This document shows, piece after piece, positions 1 to 8,536 of a DNA stretch of 64,000 nucleotides (positions within the stretch are counted from its first letter, which is position 1; every line of letters starts with the position of its first letter). The notes beneath the pieces were generated by a model. It did no database searches. It was not told the origin of the DNA and saw nothing but the letters and a program-made list of their open reading frames with translations. The position numbers were made by a program, and so were the translations under genes. The DNA comes from Burkholderia sp. OK233 (GTDB taxonomy: Bacteria; Pseudomonadota; Gammaproteobacteria; Burkholderiales; Burkholderiaceae): assembly GCF_900230185.1 (NCBI RefSeq), contig NZ_OCSR01000002.1, positions 2,294,001 to 2,358,000 of the forward strand. The letters run 5' to 3'.

Positions 1-206
1 GGCCGGGGTACTTCAAGACGGAGCTGACCGAGGCGCTCGTCAAGGATGAAACGTTCAGCAATTGGCTGATTGGACGCACGCCATCGCGACGCTGGGGCGA
101 TGTGGAAGATCTCGTCGGCGCTGCTGTGTTTCTGGCGAGCGACGCTTCGAATTTCGTGAACGGCCACATTCTTTACGTGGATGGCGGCGTGACGGCCACG
201 TTGTAG
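1..206 (+). CDS. SDR-family oxidoreductase, 3' end only (gluconate 5-dehydrogenase-like)
   Basis: Only the last 67 residues are present; the 5' part lies outside the window, with the first whole codon at base 3. The visible C-terminal part of a short-chain dehydrogenase/reductase contains R-T-P-S-R-R-W-G, the segment V-F-L-A-S-D-A-S-N-F-V-N-G and the closing Y-V-D-G-G-V. These are the usual substrate-loop and C-terminal signatures of classical SDRs. The spacing and wording resemble gluconate 5-dehydrogenases, but the catalytic Ser/Tyr/Lys and Rossmann motif cannot be seen, so the substrate is not assignable. It ends about 90 bases before the 3' end of the convergent SulP gene; no clear terminator lies between them. 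Confidence 0.85.
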   Translation, partial: PGYFKTELTEALVKDETFSNWLIGRTPSRRWGDVEDLVGAAVFLASDASNFVNGHILYVDGGVTATL

Positions 207-294
207 GGTTTGGTTTGTCGTGACATAGTCGAACACGGCTTTGGAAGGACGTTCGATCGACTCAAGCGTAGCGCGTGAAAATTGAACGAGCCCG

Positions 295-2526
295 TCAATG
301 AGCAGCGCGCAGTGCTTCGTCCGCAACCGCTAGCCGCGACGCCATGACCTTGACGACAAATCGATGAATTTGCTGCGCGGTCTCGGGATCGTCCTGCTCA
401 AGCGCACGCAACGACTCGAGCGTCAAACGCCGGACACGCGCGGGACCCTCTGCAAGCACATCCGCGCTGCGCACCTGCTGCGTGTACACCGCCATTTCGC
501 CGACGATGGTACCTGGCCCGAACGAACGCAACCTGAAGGACCTGCCGTCCGCAACCCGCAGTAAGACGGTGACACGGCCGCGTTCGACAAAGTACATAGC
601 GTCCCCCGGTTCGCCGTGACGGAACACCGGCTGTCCCGCGTCAAGCTCGCGCACTTCCAGAAGGGCTAATAGCCTTTCGAGCGTGCGCGATGTGAAATGC
701 GGCGCGAGCATCGCCTGGAAATCCTCTTCGCCGCGCGGCAGCGCGCGTGAATCTGACGCGAGAAGTGTGTCTTCGATCCATTCCAGCCCAGCGTCCAGCG
801 TAGCGAACTCGTGGATCCGGAGGTTCAGCGTGCCGGTCTTCAGGAGCAGGTCACGCGAGCGTGCCGGCAGCCCCGTCAACACCAGGTCCGCGTCAAGCGT
901 TGCACACAGTTGCCTGAGCTTGACGAAGCTGACCGATACCGACGCGTCCAGCCCGTTGGTCGAAGCGAAGTCGAGCACGACAAAGCGAACGGGTACCGGC
1001 CCGCGCCGGGCTAGCCGTTCGCGCACGCGCTGCATGATCGAATTGGCGGTGCCGAAGAAGAGGAACCCCTGCAAACACGTTCCACACACCTGTGTACCTA
1101 GTTCGTGAAGCCGTTCGGTTGCCTCGATACTGCGCTCGACGTTCGATGTGCGCGTACTGCCATCGAACTCCATACGAACGCAACTGACACGGCCGTACAG
1201 CAGCGCGAACATTACACATGCGGCGATGACGCCGGCCACCACACCCGGGACGACGCCGTAGAACGCAATGGCGCCCAGAATAAGCGGTACAAGTAGATAC
1301 TCATGCCAGTTGAGCTGGCGATATGCACCCACTAGCCACTGGATCAACAGGCGGAGTCCCATGAAGAGCTGCAGCCCGACCAGCACGGGCACCGGAAATA
1401 GCGCCACCAGGTCCGGCGAGACGGCCAGCACGAACAGACACGCGAGAGAGGCGAATACGCCGGCCAATCGACTTGTCGCACCCGCGCGTGCGTTGAGCAT
1501 CGATCGGTTGTAAGACTGATAGCCGACCATCCCGCCTAACATCCCGCTCGCGATATTGGCGATGCCGGCCGCCTTCATTTCGCGGTTCAGATCGATGTCT
1601 TCGCCCGTGGCTGCGCCGATCGCCGTCGAATTCATCAGGATCGTGATTGCCGAAATCGACGTGACCATGAGTGTCTCCGGCAAGTGCGCAGCGATGGCCG
1701 ACCAGTCGACGCTCCCGTGCGCCAGCGATGCCGGCAGATGCAGCTCTGGAATCCGGATCGCGTGCAGCGCCGCGCGCGGAAGCAATAATCCCGTGTTGCG
1801 GGCGTCGTCGATCGACAAGCCTGCAGCAAGCAGGAGCAGGTAAAACAGCGCGACGCCGAAAGCAAGCGTGATCGGCAGCGCCGCAGCATGTTTCCATGTG
1901 CGCGACAGGAGCGTGGCTAACGCGCACACCAGCACAGCGGGTGCCCACACCAGCCAGTTCAGGTGCGTCACCAGCGCCAATGTGTGCCAGTTCAAGGGCA
2001 CGCCGGTCACAACCCGAAACGCGCCAGCCAGCAGGAGGTAGCCCGTACCGGCAAGGAAGCCGCCTACAACCGGGTATGGCAGGAATTGCAGGGAACGGCT
2101 GCGCTTCGACGAACCGACCGCATACAGAATGACGCCTGTCACCACGGAACACAGCGCGATGGCGATCAGCACTGTCAGCAGAATGGTCTGAGGCGTACCG
2201 CCGTTAGCGCGCACGCTGCTCGCAACGCCGGCCGCCACACCGGCAAGGAACGCCGTCGCGTTGCCGTCGGGTCCGGCGATATTCATGCGCATCGAACTCG
2301 TCAAGGCGATCACCAGCGCCGTCACTACGCAACTGATGAACGCCGTGGGTACGCCAAGCTCGGCGTAACGGGCGAGATCCGCGCTAAAGATCAGGGTGCC
2401 CAGGCTCATTGCGTAGCAGAGCATGACCAAGGTCGACACCATACCGGCCGACAGATCCCCGACCAGGCCCGTGATGCGTGGCCCGGAGCGGGCAACGGGG
2501 GAGGAACCTGTCGTAGCTGGTTTCAC
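295..2526 (-). CDS. SulP-family anion transporter with STAS and C-terminal cyclic-nucleotide-binding domains
   Basis: Inner-membrane transporter of the SulP family (sulfate, bicarbonate or C4-dicarboxylate type). The N-terminal half has about ten hydrophobic segments and the SulP signature around N-I-A-G-P-D-G-N-A-T-A. A STAS-like domain follows at roughly residues 480-590. The last 140 residues form a cNMP-binding (Crp-type) domain containing G-E-P-G-D-A-M-Y-F-V and V-G-E-M-A-V-Y-T-Q-Q-V-R-S-A-D, which keeps the Arg-Ser-Ala that contacts the phosphate in this fold. I chose the GTG start at 2526, preceded by GGGAAG; a GTG at 2592 adds 22 residues but lacks a ribosome site. It is divergent from a nucleotide-cyclase gene, which suggests regulation of transport by a cyclic nucleotide (inference). 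Confidence 0.9.
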   Translation of the reverse strand: MKPATTGSSPVARSGPRITGLVGDLSAGMVSTLVMLCYAMSLGTLIFSADLARYAELGVPTAFISCVVTALVIALTSSMRMNIAGPDGNATAFLAGVAAGVASSVRANGGTPQTILLTVLIAIALCSVVTGVILYAVGSSKRSRSLQFLPYPVVGGFLAGTGYLLLAGAFRVVTGVPLNWHTLALVTHLNWLVWAPAVLVCALATLLSRTWKHAAALPITLAFGVALFYLLLLAAGLSIDDARNTGLLLPRAALHAIRIPELHLPASLAHGSVDWSAIAAHLPETLMVTSISAITILMNSTAIGAATGEDIDLNREMKAAGIANIASGMLGGMVGYQSYNRSMLNARAGATSRLAGVFASLACLFVLAVSPDLVALFPVPVLVGLQLFMGLRLLIQWLVGAYRQLNWHEYLLVPLILGAIAFYGVVPGVVAGVIAACVMFALLYGRVSCVRMEFDGSTRTSNVERSIEATERLHELGTQVCGTCLQGFLFFGTANSIMQRVRERLARRGPVPVRFVVLDFASTNGLDASVSVSFVKLRQLCATLDADLVLTGLPARSRDLLLKTGTLNLRIHEFATLDAGLEWIEDTLLASDSRALPRGEEDFQAMLAPHFTSRTLERLLALLEVRELDAGQPVFRHGEPGDAMYFVERGRVTVLLRVADGRSFRLRSFGPGTIVGEMAVYTQQVRSADVLAEGPARVRRLTLESLRALEQDDPETAQQIHRFVVKVMASRLAVADEALRAAH

Positions 2527-2783
2527 GGTGCTTCCCGGTGAGGGCGGATGGAATCCCGCCCGGTAGCCGTTTCCTTCACGCCGGACGTACACTGTATTTT
2601 AGGCGGGAAGGACTTGAACACGGAGTACGTTGCGCCAGTCGTAGCGCGGCGCCAGGCGGTGCGCCGATTCGTATGATTGTTCGCGCGACGCGACGCGGAT
2701 CGGGCATACGGTCGGTGACCCGCGCGGCAACGAGCTGCGACTTAGCATGCGTGTTCGTACACGCACCGGATTGGGCGGCGGCG

Positions 2784-5700
2784 ATGGATATCGATCAGTG
2801 GCTGCATGCATTGGGGCTTGAGCAGTACGCACCCGCATTTGCCGGGAACGACATCGATCTCGCGATGCTGGCACAGCTCGACGACGCGGACCTGAAAGAG
2901 CTCGGCATCCTCTCGCTCGGCCACCGCAAGCGCCTGCTGGCAGCGATTGCCGAACAGCGCGGCGCTGCACTATGCGCAGCGTCGCCCGTTGTGAATGCGC
3001 CTGCAAGCGAGCGCCGGCAAGTCACGATTCTCTTCGCCGATCTGTGTGGTTTTACCGCGCTGTCGCAGACGCTCGATCCTGAAGAGTTGCGCGAGTTGAC
3101 AGGTCGTTACACCGCGCTGGTCGATGGGATCGTCCTCGGTTACGGCGGCACGATCGACAAGCACATCGGCGATGCCGTGATGGCAATCTTCGGTGCGCCG
3201 CGCGCACACGATACCGATCCACTGCGCGCGGCGCGTGCCGCGCTCGAGATTCATGAGGCACTTAACGGACTGAGCGAGCATGCGTCGCCTCCGCTGAGGG
3301 CGCATGTGGGCATCGCCAGCGGCGAGGTGGTCGCGGGGCCGCTCGAGCGCGCAGATGTTCAGGACTACACCGTGCTCGGCGATTCCGTGAACCTCGCCGC
3401 CCGGCTGGTTGCCGCCGCCGGCCCCGGGGAAACGCTGCTCTCCGATAGCGTGCATCGCGCGCTGGGCAACGACGTGATAAGCGACGCCGTCGGCGCAATG
3501 CGCTTCAAGGGGATCGACTCGCCAGTGCGCGTCTGGCGTCTGCGCGGTCTCGCATTTGAACCCGTCATGGCGAACCGCAGCGTGTTTGTCGGCCGCAAGG
3601 CTGAACTCGAGCAGTTCAAGGGCGTCGCCCGCACGTGCCTCGAGCAGCAAGCCGGCCACGTCGTCTATGTTCGCGGTGAGGCGGGCATCGGCAAGACGCG
3701 GCTCGTCGACGAAATGCGCCGTTTCGTCGAAACGCTGGGCTTTGCCAGCCACCGCGGCCTCGTGCTGGATTTCGGCGTGGGCAAAGGCCAGGACCCCATT
3801 CGCACCATTGTGGGCAGCCTGCTGGGCTTGCAGCCCGCGGCCGGCTCCGACATCCGGCGCGCGGCTGCCGAACGGTTTGCCACGTCCGGTGCCGTCGGCC
3901 CCGATCAGTTGATGTTTCTCCATGACATCCTCGACCTTGCGCAAACCGGCGAATGGCGCACGCTTTACAACGCGATGGACAACACCGCTCGGACGCGAGG
4001 CAAGCGCACGGTTGCCGCGGCGATCGCGCAGGATGTCTGCCGGCACGGGCCCACCATGATTGTCGTGGAAGACCTTCATTGGGCGGACCCACAGGTGCTC
4101 GGTTACCTGGCCGCCTTCGCCGTAGCGATCGCGAACGGGCCGGGCCTGCTTGTGATGACTTCGCGCGTGGACGGCGATCCGCTCGACGCGGCATGGCGGG
4201 CAGGTTGCCGCGGCACGCCCTTCGCCACGATCGACCTTGGCCCATTGCGCAGCGACGAGGCGCTGAACCTTGCCGGCAGCTTTATCGATGCGACCGAACG
4301 TATCGCGCGTGCCTGCATCGAGCGAGCCGGCGGCAATCCGCTGTTCCTCGAACAGCTCCTGCATAACGCCAAAGAAGGGAGTGAGGAGGCCGTCCCCGCG
4401 ACGATCCAGAGCCTCGTGCTGGCGCGCATGGACCGGTTGACTTCGCGCGACCGCGAGGCCTTCCAGGCTGCCGCGGTCATCGGACAGCGCTTTGGCCTCC
4501 CCTTGCTGCGGCGGCTGATCGATGCACCGGAGTACGTATGTCACGGGCTTGTCGCCAACGCGCTCGTCTTGCCGGAGGGCGAAGATTTTCTGTTTGCCCA
4601 CGCGCTCATCCAGGAGAGCGCTTACTCGACACTGCTGCGGGCACGCCGGCGCGAGTTGCATCGCCTCGCCGCCGACTGGTTTGCGGCGACGGATCCCGTA
4701 CTGCGCGCCCAACATCTCGATCGCGCCGAGGACGAGCGGGCACCGCAGGCCTATCTCGACGCCGCGATCGCACAACGCGCAGCCTACTTTGCCGATGCGG
4801 CATTGCGGCTCGTCGAGCGAGGTCTGCAAATCGCGCAAACGGATAGGGATCGCCATGCGCTGATCTGTTTCAGGGGAGAACTCCAACGAGATCTCGGCGA
4901 CATCGCCGCTTCGATCGCGACGTACCGTGCGGCGGTGGCTGCCGCTCCAGACGAAGCGAGTCTCTGTCAGTCCCAGCTTGGGCTCGCCGAAGGTCTGCGG
5001 GTGAGCGAAGGCCTCTCCGAAGCCCTCTCGCTGCTCGACGCGGCCCAACAAGTGGCGCAACGCCTGGATCAGGTGCCTGAACTCGCGCGCCTGCATCACC
5101 TGCGCGGCAACATCCTCTTTCCGCTTGGCAGGATCGACGATTGTCGCACCGAACATGAGTGCGGGCTCGCCTACGCACGGCGCATCGGTTCGCCGGAAGC
5201 GGAGGCGCGTGCGCTTGGCGGCCTTGCGGATGCGGCCTACGCGCAAGGGCGCATGCGTACTGCTTTCGAGCACTTTAGCCGGTGCGTTGCGTTAAGCCGC
5301 GAACACGGCTTCGGCCGCATCGAGGTCGCGAATCGTTCGATGGCGGGCTTCAGCAGAATCTATCTCAACGAGGCACGCCCGGCGCACGAGGACGTCAGCG
5401 CCGCTGCACGCGCCGCTGCGCTGGTCGGCCAGCCCCGTGCGCAGATGCTGTGCGAAACGCTGGGCGCCTTTGCCAGCTACGAATTGGGCGACATGCAGGC
5501 TACGCTCACCCATCTCGAGCGCGAGGCGTTGATCATCCGTCAACTGGGCGCTCGCCGCTTCGAGGCACAAAATATGGAAATGCGGGCACGCGTGCTGCTC
5601 GCGAGCGACCATCGGCGTGAGGCCACGGCGTTGTTGCGTGAAGCGCTGGCGCTGTGCCGCGAGGTGGGCACGCAGTTCAGCGCACCCAAGGCGGTGGGCG

Positions 5701-6068
5701 CACTGAGCCGCGCTGTCGAGGACGACGGCGAACGCGCGCGTCTGCTCGCCGAAGGTGCCGACATGTTGGACCGCGGCGCCGTTGGTCACAATCATCTGTG
5801 GTTCTATCGCGACGCCATCGAAGCGATGATGTCCGCCGGCGACGCGGCCGGCGCGCTGCGCTATGTCACTGCCCTCGAAGACTATACGCGCGCCGAGCCG
5901 CTGCCGTGGGCGGACCTGTTTGTGGCGCGCGGCCGCGCCCTCGCTCGCGCGCAGCAAGATCACGCTGGTGAAGAAATACAGCGCGAACTCGAGCGTGTGC
6001 GTGCAGCCCTCGTGGAAGCCGGCTTCAACAGTTATCTGCCTGCGGTGGACGCCTGGCTCGCGCGCTGA
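2784..6068 (+). CDS. SAM domain - class III adenylate/guanylate cyclase - AAA ATPase - TPR signalling protein
   Basis: A 1094-residue cytoplasmic multidomain protein. Residues 1-60 form a SAM domain (opening M-D-I-D-Q-W-L). Residues about 78-260 form a class III nucleotide cyclase, with metal-binding Asp86 (F-A-D-L-C-G-F) and Asp130 (G-D-A-V-M-A-I-F-G). An AAA/AfsR-type ATPase follows, with Walker A G-E-A-G-I-G-K-T at 298-305 and a Walker B-like V-V-E-D-L-H-W. The rest is alpha-helical, TPR-like. The same layout is common in proteobacterial cyclases whose ligands are unknown. The frame is open back to 2538, but ATG 2784 begins exactly at the SAM domain and avoids overlap with the divergent SulP gene. 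The ATP/GTP preference cannot be decided by eye. Confidence 0.92.
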   Translation: MDIDQWLHALGLEQYAPAFAGNDIDLAMLAQLDDADLKELGILSLGHRKRLLAAIAEQRGAALCAASPVVNAPASERRQVTILFADLCGFTALSQTLDPEELRELTGRYTALVDGIVLGYGGTIDKHIGDAVMAIFGAPRAHDTDPLRAARAALEIHEALNGLSEHASPPLRAHVGIASGEVVAGPLERADVQDYTVLGDSVNLAARLVAAAGPGETLLSDSVHRALGNDVISDAVGAMRFKGIDSPVRVWRLRGLAFEPVMANRSVFVGRKAELEQFKGVARTCLEQQAGHVVYVRGEAGIGKTRLVDEMRRFVETLGFASHRGLVLDFGVGKGQDPIRTIVGSLLGLQPAAGSDIRRAAAERFATSGAVGPDQLMFLHDILDLAQTGEWRTLYNAMDNTARTRGKRTVAAAIAQDVCRHGPTMIVVEDLHWADPQVLGYLAAFAVAIANGPGLLVMTSRVDGDPLDAAWRAGCRGTPFATIDLGPLRSDEALNLAGSFIDATERIARACIERAGGNPLFLEQLLHNAKEGSEEAVPATIQSLVLARMDRLTSRDREAFQAAAVIGQRFGLPLLRRLIDAPEYVCHGLVANALVLPEGEDFLFAHALIQESAYSTLLRARRRELHRLAADWFAATDPVLRAQHLDRAEDERAPQAYLDAAIAQRAAYFADAALRLVERGLQIAQTDRDRHALICFRGELQRDLGDIAASIATYRAAVAAAPDEASLCQSQLGLAEGLRVSEGLSEALSLLDAAQQVAQRLDQVPELARLHHLRGNILFPLGRIDDCRTEHECGLAYARRIGSPEAEARALGGLADAAYAQGRMRTAFEHFSRCVALSREHGFGRIEVANRSMAGFSRIYLNEARPAHEDVSAAARAAALVGQPRAQMLCETLGAFASYELGDMQATLTHLEREALIIRQLGARRFEAQNMEMRARVLLASDHRREATALLREALALCREVGTQFSAPKAVGALSRAVEDDGERARLLAEGADMLDRGAVGHNHLWFYRDAIEAMMSAGDAAGALRYVTALEDYTRAEPLPWADLFVARGRALARAQQDHAGEEIQRELERVRAALVEAGFNSYLPAVDAWLAR

Positions 6069-6159
6069 GATCGATAATCTTCAACATCGCGATGACCGAA
6101 CCGGGCCACCCGTGCGTAACGATGTGGCGGAGTGCCTGCCGCGCTGTAGCATTGCTTCG

Positions 6160-6222
6160 GAATCTCCCGAAGTGCATTTCTCATGTTTGGCATTTTTCCG
6201 TTGAATTTGTTTGCCTAGACTC
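6160..6222 (+). promoter_or_regulatory. LysR-like operator/promoter block A (TTCGG-N6-CCGAA) upstream of the ureohydrolase
   Basis: TTCGG-N6-CCGAA begins at about 6156, followed by TG, TTTC, GCATTTT (6190-6196) and GAATTTG (6203-6209). The same ungapped series occurs at 8329-8392 in front of the ABC binding-protein gene. The dyad is a typical LysR-type operator and the AT-rich part is the likely promoter. The block ends about 110 bases before ATG 6329. Confidence 0.6.
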
Positions 6223-6328
6223 CGTTCCAGATAAACCGCTGGCCCGTCACAACGGGCGTTGCTGCCGCGAAGACGGCGGTAGCGCGTGCGCCGCACCTAG
6301 CTGAATCCATAACAGGACGGAGATAAGC

Positions 6329-7306
6329 ATGTCTGAAAACAGCTACGAAACAGGTCGGCTCAATTTGCCGTTTGTTGGAATCTGCACGTTCGCGAAGTCT
6401 CCGTTGTGTCTTGACTGGGACAAGATCGACGCGGATGTCGCGGTGATGGGTGCTCCCTTCGACTGCGGTACGCAATGGCGGGCAGGCGCCAGGTTCGGCC
6501 CGCGTTCGATTCGCGATGCGTCGACCCTGTTTTCGTTCGGCCATGGCGGCGCATACGATTTCGAAGACGACGTCGTCTATTTGCCGAACAACGAAGTTCG
6601 GATCGTCGATATCGGCGACGCGGACATGGTGCACACCAACACAGAGAAGAGCCACGCAAATATCGAGTACGGCGTGCGCAAGATCCTGGCGGCGGGCGCG
6701 TTGCCGGTGGTGATGGGCGGCGATCACTCGATCAACATTCCCTGCATCAATGCGTTCGAAGGTCAGGAGCCGTTTCATATCGTCCATATCGACGCCCACC
6801 TCGATTTCGTCGACGAGCGTCACGGCGTGCGTCACGGCCATGGCAATCCGTTGCGTCGTGCCGCGGAGAAGAGCGTGGTGTCGGGCATGACGCAGATCGG
6901 CATCCGCAACGTGTCGTCCACCGCACGCGAAGGATATGCACAGGCGCGCGAGATGGGCTCGGACATCATCTCGGTGCGCGACCTGCGGCGTCTCGGCATC
7001 CAGGGCGTCCTGGACCGCATCCCTAAGGGCGTGCGGTACTACTTGACGATCGATATCGATGGTTTTGATCCGTCGATCGCGCCGGGCACGGGCACGCCTA
7101 GCCACGGCGGCCTGCTCTATTACGAAGGACTCGAATTGTTCGCCGGCCTCGCCGAGCAGGGCGACGTGATCGGCATCGATCTCGTGGAAGTCGCGCCGGA
7201 TTACGACCATTCCGGTTCGACTTCGATTCTGGCGGCGCAATTGCTGCTGAACACGATCGGTCGCGTGATGCATCAACGCAAGGTCAAGCGAAACCTCACC
7301 CGCTAG
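6329..7306 (+). CDS. speB: Agmatinase/ureohydrolase family enzyme (agmatinase-like)
   Basis: Binuclear manganese ureohydrolase of 325 residues that hydrolyses a guanidino compound to urea plus an amine or acid. The metal ligands are all visible: G-G-D-H-S at 130-134, D-A-H-L-D at 155-159 and I-D-I-D-G-F-D-P at 241-248, followed by G-T-G-T-P. The usual Thr of D-A-H-T-D is Leu here, so agmatine may not be the substrate; guanidinobutyrate or a related guanidino acid is possible. The start follows GGAG at 8 bases. The gene shares an operator with the binding-protein gene at 8537, and the LysR gene at 7385 converges on it, so the three probably form one catabolic unit. Confidence 0.85.
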   Translation: MSENSYETGRLNLPFVGICTFAKSPLCLDWDKIDADVAVMGAPFDCGTQWRAGARFGPRSIRDASTLFSFGHGGAYDFEDDVVYLPNNEVRIVDIGDADMVHTNTEKSHANIEYGVRKILAAGALPVVMGGDHSINIPCINAFEGQEPFHIVHIDAHLDFVDERHGVRHGHGNPLRRAAEKSVVSGMTQIGIRNVSSTAREGYAQAREMGSDIISVRDLRRLGIQGVLDRIPKGVRYYLTIDIDGFDPSIAPGTGTPSHGGLLYYEGLELFAGLAEQGDVIGIDLVEVAPDYDHSGSTSILAAQLLLNTIGRVMHQRKVKRNLTR

Positions 7307-7384
7307 ACGGGATTCTCTTATGCCACGCGAACGCGATTGCCGGTCACGCTCATCGTGGACCACAATCGCATAACGCGGCGCGCG

Positions 7385-8308
7385 CTATTTGCTGCTCCGC
7401 GTGGCGCGGCTCACCTGTTTGGCCGCAACCCGCAACTGGTTGCAAAAGGCCAGCACTACCCGCGCCGATTCGCCGCCCTTGCGCGTGATGATCTGAAAGT
7501 CCAGATGGGTCACATAGTGCTCGGGATCGATACGGGTCAACAGACCACTGTCTACCCAAGGCTGCGCGTAGTGGGGTGGTAGAAAGCCGATGTAGTTGCC
7601 CGACAGGATCAGCATGGCGCGGCCTTCGACGTTGTCGACCGAGGCCGCGGCCTGCGGCATGCGCAACAGCTTGAGCTCCTGGTTGCCTAGATACGCGCGG
7701 GCAGCGAGCCGCTGTTTGCTGAGTACCGCAACGGGCACGCGTCCGCTTGCCCGCTCATACAGCGGATGGGTCGACGCGCAGTAAAGCCCCTGCTCCTCGC
7801 GATAGAGCGGCACGTAATTGAGGCCGGGAATACGCGCGGGAAACGGCCCCACGGCGAGATGCAGGCGGCCGTCCAGCACGTGCTGCTCCATGCTCCCCGG
7901 CGTGTCGATCTGCACGTGCAGGCGGACTTCGGGCGCCATCTGGCCGAACTCGCGAATCGCGGTCGGCAGCGGCGAATACTTGTCGGTCAAGGTCGCTTCA
8001 ATCATGCCGAAGCGCAACACGCCGGAGAGCTGATTGCGCAACGCGCCAGCTTCCATATGAAACGTATCGACGGCACCGAGCAGACGTTGCGCGGCGGCGT
8101 GCAACTCCGCGCCTTCTTCCGTGAGGCGAAAACCCGCGCGTCCGCGTTCACATAACCGCAGCCCGAGGCGGGTCTCCAGTTGCGACATGTATTCGCTGAT
8201 GCTCGATGCACCAATGTTGAGAATCGGTTGTGCTGCGGCGAAACCGCCGCATCGCACGATGGTTTCGAAGATCCGCAACAGCTTGAGATCCGTGTCCTGA
8301 ACTTGCAT
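7385..8308 (-). CDS. LysR-family transcriptional regulator
   Basis: A 307-residue LysR regulator. The N-terminal winged helix-turn-helix reads L-K-L-L-R-I-F-E-T-I-V-R-C-G-G-F, then S-S-I-S-E-Y-M and L-E-T-R-L-G-L-R-L-C. The remainder is the usual periplasmic-binding-like effector domain. It is a close paralogue of the regulator at 9734-10675: both have D-L-K-L-L-R, R-C-G-G-F, L-C-E-R-G-R and V-L-D-G-R-L-H in register. It is divergent from the ABC binding-protein gene, and its own promoter region holds the dyad at 8329-8344. That dyad is repeated upstream of the ureohydrolase, which makes this protein the best candidate regulator of both (inference). Confidence 0.92.
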   Translation of the reverse strand: MQVQDTDLKLLRIFETIVRCGGFAAAQPILNIGASSISEYMSQLETRLGLRLCERGRAGFRLTEEGAELHAAAQRLLGAVDTFHMEAGALRNQLSGVLRFGMIEATLTDKYSPLPTAIREFGQMAPEVRLHVQIDTPGSMEQHVLDGRLHLAVGPFPARIPGLNYVPLYREEQGLYCASTHPLYERASGRVPVAVLSKQRLAARAYLGNQELKLLRMPQAAASVDNVEGRAMLILSGNYIGFLPPHYAQPWVDSGLLTRIDPEHYVTHLDFQIITRKGGESARVVLAFCNQLRVAAKQVSRATRSSK

Positions 8309-8328
8309 CGTGCCGCCCCTCGATTACT

Positions 8329-8392
8329 TCGGGAATTACCGAAATGTGTTTCATCAATGGTGCATTTTATTGAGGAATTTGGCTACACAGAA
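8329..8392 (+). promoter_or_regulatory. LysR-like operator/promoter block B (TTCGG-N6-CCGAA)
   Basis: This is the second copy of the block at 6156-6222. It has TTCGG-N6-CCGAA, then TG, TTTC, GCATTTT (8362-8368) and GAATTTG (8375-8381) at identical spacing with no gaps. It sits between the divergent LysR start (8308) and the binding-protein start (8537), as expected for an autoregulated LysR operator. Confidence 0.65.
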
Positions 8393-8536
8393 TTGCTGTC
8401 AACCCCACTGCCCAACGTTCGGCGAAGGCATACGGACAGTGCGGCCCCAAAGCGATGTTTTCTGTGCCGAAGCGCTACGCGTTCGCCACTTCCGGCGGCA
8501 AGGCGGTCAGGCACGTCATGATGTGAGGAGAGCACG

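Noticed and set aside
2970..5273. Long minus-strand open frame opposite the cyclase gene
   Set aside because: It lies entirely within a clear domain-bearing gene, has no recognisable domain and shows the Arg/Ala/Gly-rich composition of antisense frames in GC-rich DNA.
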